From CAYZPE01 sp964626625 (lineage in GTDB: Bacteria > Patescibacteriota > Minisyncoccia > Phycocordibacterales > CAYZPE01): a stretch of DNA of 9,992 nucleotides. Each line of letters opens with the position of its first letter. Position 1 is the stretch's first letter. The stretch is taken from assembly GCA_964626625.1 (NCBI GenBank), contig CAZVFV010000026.1:1-9992 (forward strand), given 5' to 3'. A program made the translations under genes and the position numbers. The notes beneath the pieces are model-generated. The model was not told where the DNA came from and searched no databases. It worked only from the letters and a program-made list of their open reading frames with translations. Shown one piece after another: positions 7,165 through 9,992 of the stretch.

Positions 7165-8232
7165 ATGAGTTATAATAGAAGTTATCAGGAAGTAGTATCT
7201 AAAGTTGTTTCAAAAACGGTTTCAGTGTCCTACCCACCATCCCAAAATGGAGGATCAACATCAGTTAGTGTTGATATCCTTGCTGAGATACCCGTTGAAG
7301 TAAATATATATGTAGATACTGATCCATTCGATGCCAGCATTAGCAATTGTGGGTCAAATATTGATTTGCTTACCGGCGCAGTGGTTGCAACCGAGGCGGC
7401 ACAAATTTATTCAAAACAACAGCAATCTATTAAAATCGCCGATACGATAATAGGTGGTTTCTTTAGTTATATTAGTTCTGAGATCAGCCAACAAATAGCA
7501 CAACTTGCTCAAAATGTTGAAGCACAGTTAATGCATATCAGAGAATTGGTAAAATCTTGTCTGGCAAAGAAAAGTCAAATGGAAAGTGATTATAATAGAA
7601 TTACTGGACGTTATTTAAATATTTTCAAGGACCTTAACAATGAATTGACAAATCGGATAGTTGAGCTGGACAGACCTGTTTTTGTTTTTAAAAAGGAATC
7701 TGACAAATTGGATCTAAATTCTACCAATTCAGAGTTGGTAAATATCGTATCTGTTTTTTCCAAAGAAAATAGTATCCTGCAATCTAAAATTCATGCTTCT
7801 GTTACAAAAATGAATGCATTGGAAACTCTAAATAAAGCTAAATTATTTTTGGAGCAGCAAAATAAACTTGAAGCAACCATTCAACTTTGTATGTTAAATG
7901 AAAGTGACTCAAGTATTATAGCTGTTCCAGTATGTTTTATTGAAACTAATAATATTAATAGTGTGATAAACAGATCAATATCCTTTTCACCAGCTCTAAG
8001 TGTTTTAGATGGAAGAAATATGATTACTGACCTTTTAGATGGATTTCTATCGAAATCTGTAAATTGGGCAACTGCAAACTCGGAATTCCAACAAAATATA
8101 TCATTGTTTTTATATTCAGAACTTAATAGTAAATTGAATGCAAACGATAATCATACTGTACGAGTTAGAAATACAATTTTGCAAATGGCTGATATCACAA
8201 AAATAAATTCGATTAATTTTCAAAGTAAATAA
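7165..8232 (+). CDS. Helical protein, second of a tandem paralog pair
   Basis: A 355-residue paralog of the preceding protein with an extra 42 residues at the N-terminus. The extension contains a Ser/Pro/Gly-rich stretch (SYPPSQNGGSTSVSVD) and a beta-like segment (PVEVNIYVDTDP). The shared core runs from D51 to P171: TGAVVAT, then E-I-S-Q-Q-I helices, then D142-Y-N-R-I-T-G-R-Y, F154-x-x-L-N, N163-R-I and L168-D-R-P. The core is helical and soluble. Retention of an ungapped core but divergence elsewhere suggests an old duplication with the two products kept as non-identical subunits, perhaps of one hetero-oligomer (inference). It begins nine bases after the first paralog and ends 11 bases before the beta-solenoid gene. 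No family recognised. Start ATG 7165 is preferred from the short intergenic spacing. Confidence 0.88.
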   Translation: MSYNRSYQEVVSKVVSKTVSVSYPPSQNGGSTSVSVDILAEIPVEVNIYVDTDPFDASISNCGSNIDLLTGAVVATEAAQIYSKQQQSIKIADTIIGGFFSYISSEISQQIAQLAQNVEAQLMHIRELVKSCLAKKSQMESDYNRITGRYLNIFKDLNNELTNRIVELDRPVFVFKKESDKLDLNSTNSELVNIVSVFSKENSILQSKIHASVTKMNALETLNKAKLFLEQQNKLEATIQLCMLNESDSSIIAVPVCFIETNNINSVINRSISFSPALSVLDGRNMITDLLDGFLSKSVNWATANSEFQQNISLFLYSELNSKLNANDNHTVRVRNTILQMADITKINSINFQSK

Positions 8233-8243
8233 ATTTAACAATT

Positions 8244-9218
8244 ATGCAGGAATTAACGGAAATCCACTTTAATGATAATAATATTCAACTAAAGGATAAC
8301 CTGGTTAAAGGTCCAATATTGCCAGAAAAAATTAATGAACTTGAAAGAACAATTACAATTCAGGGTAATGCCATTATTGAAGGGGCAGTTTATGCACATA
8401 AACTTGAAATCCAAAATGGTGATCTTGAAATACAGGGGGCTGTATTTACCCAACTTGAAATGTATATAAATAGCGAAGCCAGCGGTAAAATTAGTTTTAA
8501 TAAAAGCGTGGCGTCGGCAAATTCTATTGTTTCAAGAGCTAATAAATGTAATTTACTATTCTGCTCTGACATAAATGCCAAAACGGTAACCTTGTATAAT
8601 GCTTTTGTGTCAGGTAGCATTTATGCCGATGAAATTATACTTCAGAATTGTGTTGTAATTGGTGGAGTCTTCGCAACACAAAGTATTGACATCACTAATT
8701 CAATTGTTGGAACATTTAATAGTCAGACAGTCAAAGCATCAGAGAATATATGGCTATTGTTGCCTAGTGCATTTACAATTGAAAAGATAAATTTCATACC
8801 CGGCACAAAATTATTTAACCTTAGTTTGGCTGACTTGGGGGCACTTTATAAAGGAAACAAAGAGTCGCCTGAATCAGGCAAAATCGAAATGGATTTCAAG
8901 GTAGATGAACTGAAAAGTACCTTGATGCATGAGGATACCCAAAGAACTATTAGAAGTTACAGTGTAGTTGGTAAGGTTTTAGCTGCCGATCTGTTAGACA
9001 TGGATAAATTTCAAAATCATTTTTTATTAATAGCAGCTAGTTTGGGTTCGCAATTAAATATGGAGTACAATATTGGAGTTAATTCTAAAGATGAGGCGGT
9101 GCCTATATCGTTTGAAAAAATCAAGAATTTCTTTTTTAATATATTAAATGGAAAAATTTTGATTCAGGACGTAAGCGGGAAGTTTAACATTTCAGACATA
9201 ACTGGGAAATTTAATTAA
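8244..9218 (+). CDS. Bactofilin-like beta-solenoid protein
   Basis: A 324-residue protein. Residues ~35-175 show the short alternating beta-strand/turn pattern of a right-handed beta-solenoid, as in bactofilins (polymer-forming cytoskeletal proteins). Examples are TITIQGNAIIEGAVYAHKL, EIQNGDLEIQGAVF, FVSGSIYADEIILQNCVVIG and GVFATQSIDITNSIVG. Bactofilins are usually shorter, near 110-200 residues. Here a C-terminal domain of about 150 residues follows, mixed alpha/beta, ending in two 9-residue tandem units (DVSGKFN at 309-315, DITGKFN at 318-324). No signal peptide or membrane span. If it polymerises as bactofilins do, it could form a filament or patch under the membrane beside the SPFH assembly; that is inference. 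Last of the tightly packed genes; 97 bases follow before the next. Alternative: a non-polymerising beta-helix adaptor. Confidence 0.8.
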   Translation: MQELTEIHFNDNNIQLKDNLVKGPILPEKINELERTITIQGNAIIEGAVYAHKLEIQNGDLEIQGAVFTQLEMYINSEASGKISFNKSVASANSIVSRANKCNLLFCSDINAKTVTLYNAFVSGSIYADEIILQNCVVIGGVFATQSIDITNSIVGTFNSQTVKASENIWLLLPSAFTIEKINFIPGTKLFNLSLADLGALYKGNKESPESGKIEMDFKVDELKSTLMHEDTQRTIRSYSVVGKVLAADLLDMDKFQNHFLLIAASLGSQLNMEYNIGVNSKDEAVPISFEKIKNFFFNILNGKILIQDVSGKFNISDITGKFN

Positions 9219-9315
9219 TTTTATTTGGTAGTGTAATAAAAGTAATAATTGTATTTTAATATAATAAGGTTGTAAAATTTTATTCCATTTTAAATGATAA
9301 ATTTTATTCAATAAT

Positions 9316-9992
9316 ATGAAGTATTGCTCTAAATGTGGACATCAATGTCCTGATGAGACTAAATTTTGCAAAAGCTGTGGACACCCTTTTATTATTGAAG
9401 GTATTAAGGACGTGGAAAACCCAGAACCCGAATTGCTTGTTACTGAGTTTCCTGTGTCGGAAATTCCTAATACCGAAATGCCGGTTGAACAGCCAATGGA
9501 GAAGGAAATATTAGGAAATCTTGTTCTGAATACAGATTTTCCTATTGAAGAGTTACCTGAGTTAGAAGATTTAAAGGATGAAATTGCGGAATTAGAAGAA
9601 AAGCATATTCCAGCATCAAAAGCATTTACCACTAAAACTCAATTAAAAACTGAAAAAATTTCAAACGTAAAAACTTTTAGGGTAGTTATTGGTATTGCTG
9701 TTTTTATACTATTGTTGGTAAGTATATTATTTATTTTTAGAAATAATATCAAACAAAGGTTCGATAGAACTTCTGAATTAAGCAAAAATGATATGGGAAT
9801 TCCAAAAATCAATGCCGATAGCATTAAAGCAGCCAGCTCCCCTTCCGAGGAAATGGAAATACATTCTGATTTAGAAAAAGAAGTAATACCTTCGAAAAAT
9901 ATACCTAACAAAGATCAAGTTGTAACTCCTGTAAATCCAAAAAATAAATATCCAACAACGTCGAATGTGAAATTTGACCTCGTTGGACATTC
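9316..9992 (+). CDS. Zinc-ribbon, single-span membrane protein (3' end outside window)
   Basis: Partial: 225 complete codons from ATG 9316 to the window edge without a stop. The N-terminus is a zinc ribbon, Cys 4/7/18/21 in CSKCG...FCKSCG, with an additional Cys 11. An acidic, Pro/Glu-rich linker with repeated P-x-x-E-x-P character follows (residues ~30-95). A membrane span lies near residues 123-141 (VVIGIAVFILLLVSILFIF), flanked by basic residues, and the remainder is probably on the far side of the membrane. This gives a cytoplasmic zinc ribbon joined to an extracytoplasmic domain that is cut off here. The ribbon type and topology recall the other zinc-ribbon proteins of the operon, so it is probably functionally linked despite the 97-base gap. 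Minus-strand frames across it (9342-9632, 9639-9911) are shadows. Confidence 0.85.
   Translation, partial: MKYCSKCGHQCPDETKFCKSCGHPFIIEGIKDVENPEPELLVTEFPVSEIPNTEMPVEQPMEKEILGNLVLNTDFPIEELPELEDLKDEIAELEEKHIPASKAFTTKTQLKTEKISNVKTFRVVIGIAVFILLLVSILFIFRNNIKQRFDRTSELSKNDMGIPKINADSIKAASSPSEEMEIHSDLEKEVIPSKNIPNKDQVVTPVNPKNKYPTTSNVKFDLVGH

Noticed and set aside
9275..9309. Eleven-base direct repeat AAATTTTATTC, 24 bases apart, upstream of the last gene
   Set aside because: Such repeats are expected by chance in sequence this AT-rich. No promoter with proper spacing was found in the gap either.
1..9992. CRISPR arrays, tRNA and rRNA genes
   Set aside because: No regularly spaced repeats and no tRNA- or rRNA-like sequence was seen on either strand.

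Overview
The window looks like a chromosomal accessory region of an AT-rich member of the Bacteroidota. The reasons are: very AT-rich coding sequence, start codons preceded by A/T stretches rather than Shine-Dalgarno sequences, TAA as the stop of every confident gene, a TTTG...TAnnTTTG promoter candidate, and gene fragments of Bacteroidota type (an IS21-family IstB tail and a TOTE-type primase N-terminus). No species can be named from the sequence.

Left third (1-1800) is a scrapyard. Positions 88-431 hold a more GC-rich stretch that reads like a decayed gene. It is followed by one unrecognised hypothetical gene ending at 1176. Next come the tail of an IstB transposition helper on the minus strand (1319-1453) with an IS21-like terminal repeat at about 1235-1257, and then the first ~95 codons of a TOTE-type archaeo-eukaryotic primase on the plus strand (1476-1769). 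The primase homology stops where an inverted copy of the IS-end motif begins (1758-1769). Such debris is typical of a recombination hotspot or defence-type island.

Right four fifths (about 1800-9992) is one plus-strand operon. A textbook sigma-54 promoter sequence (TGGCAC-N5-TTGCA, 1811-1826) and a weaker Bacteroidota sigma-A-type candidate (1853-1886) lie upstream. The genes in order are: an SPFH-domain protein of the YdjI/COG4260 type with four C-terminal zinc ribbons; a four-helix membrane protein; a 737-residue coiled-coil, single-membrane-span protein ending in a zinc ribbon; two tandem paralogous helical proteins of no family I recognise; a bactofilin-like beta-solenoid protein; and, after a 97-base gap, a protein with an N-terminal zinc ribbon and one membrane span that runs off the window. 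The first six genes are separated by only 3-18 bases.

Inference on how they work together: SPFH proteins of this type form membrane-associated assemblies, and in Bacillus the YdjI type works beside PspA and zinc-ribbon/membrane partners in envelope stress. Here the set lacks PspA but combines an SPFH oligomer, membrane anchors carrying zinc ribbons, a helical paralog pair and a likely self-polymerising beta-solenoid. This suggests a membrane-bound scaffold or envelope-stress/defence machine whose composition I do not recognise as a described system. The sigma-54 promoter, the promoter class that drives psp operons in proteobacteria, fits a stress-inducible role.
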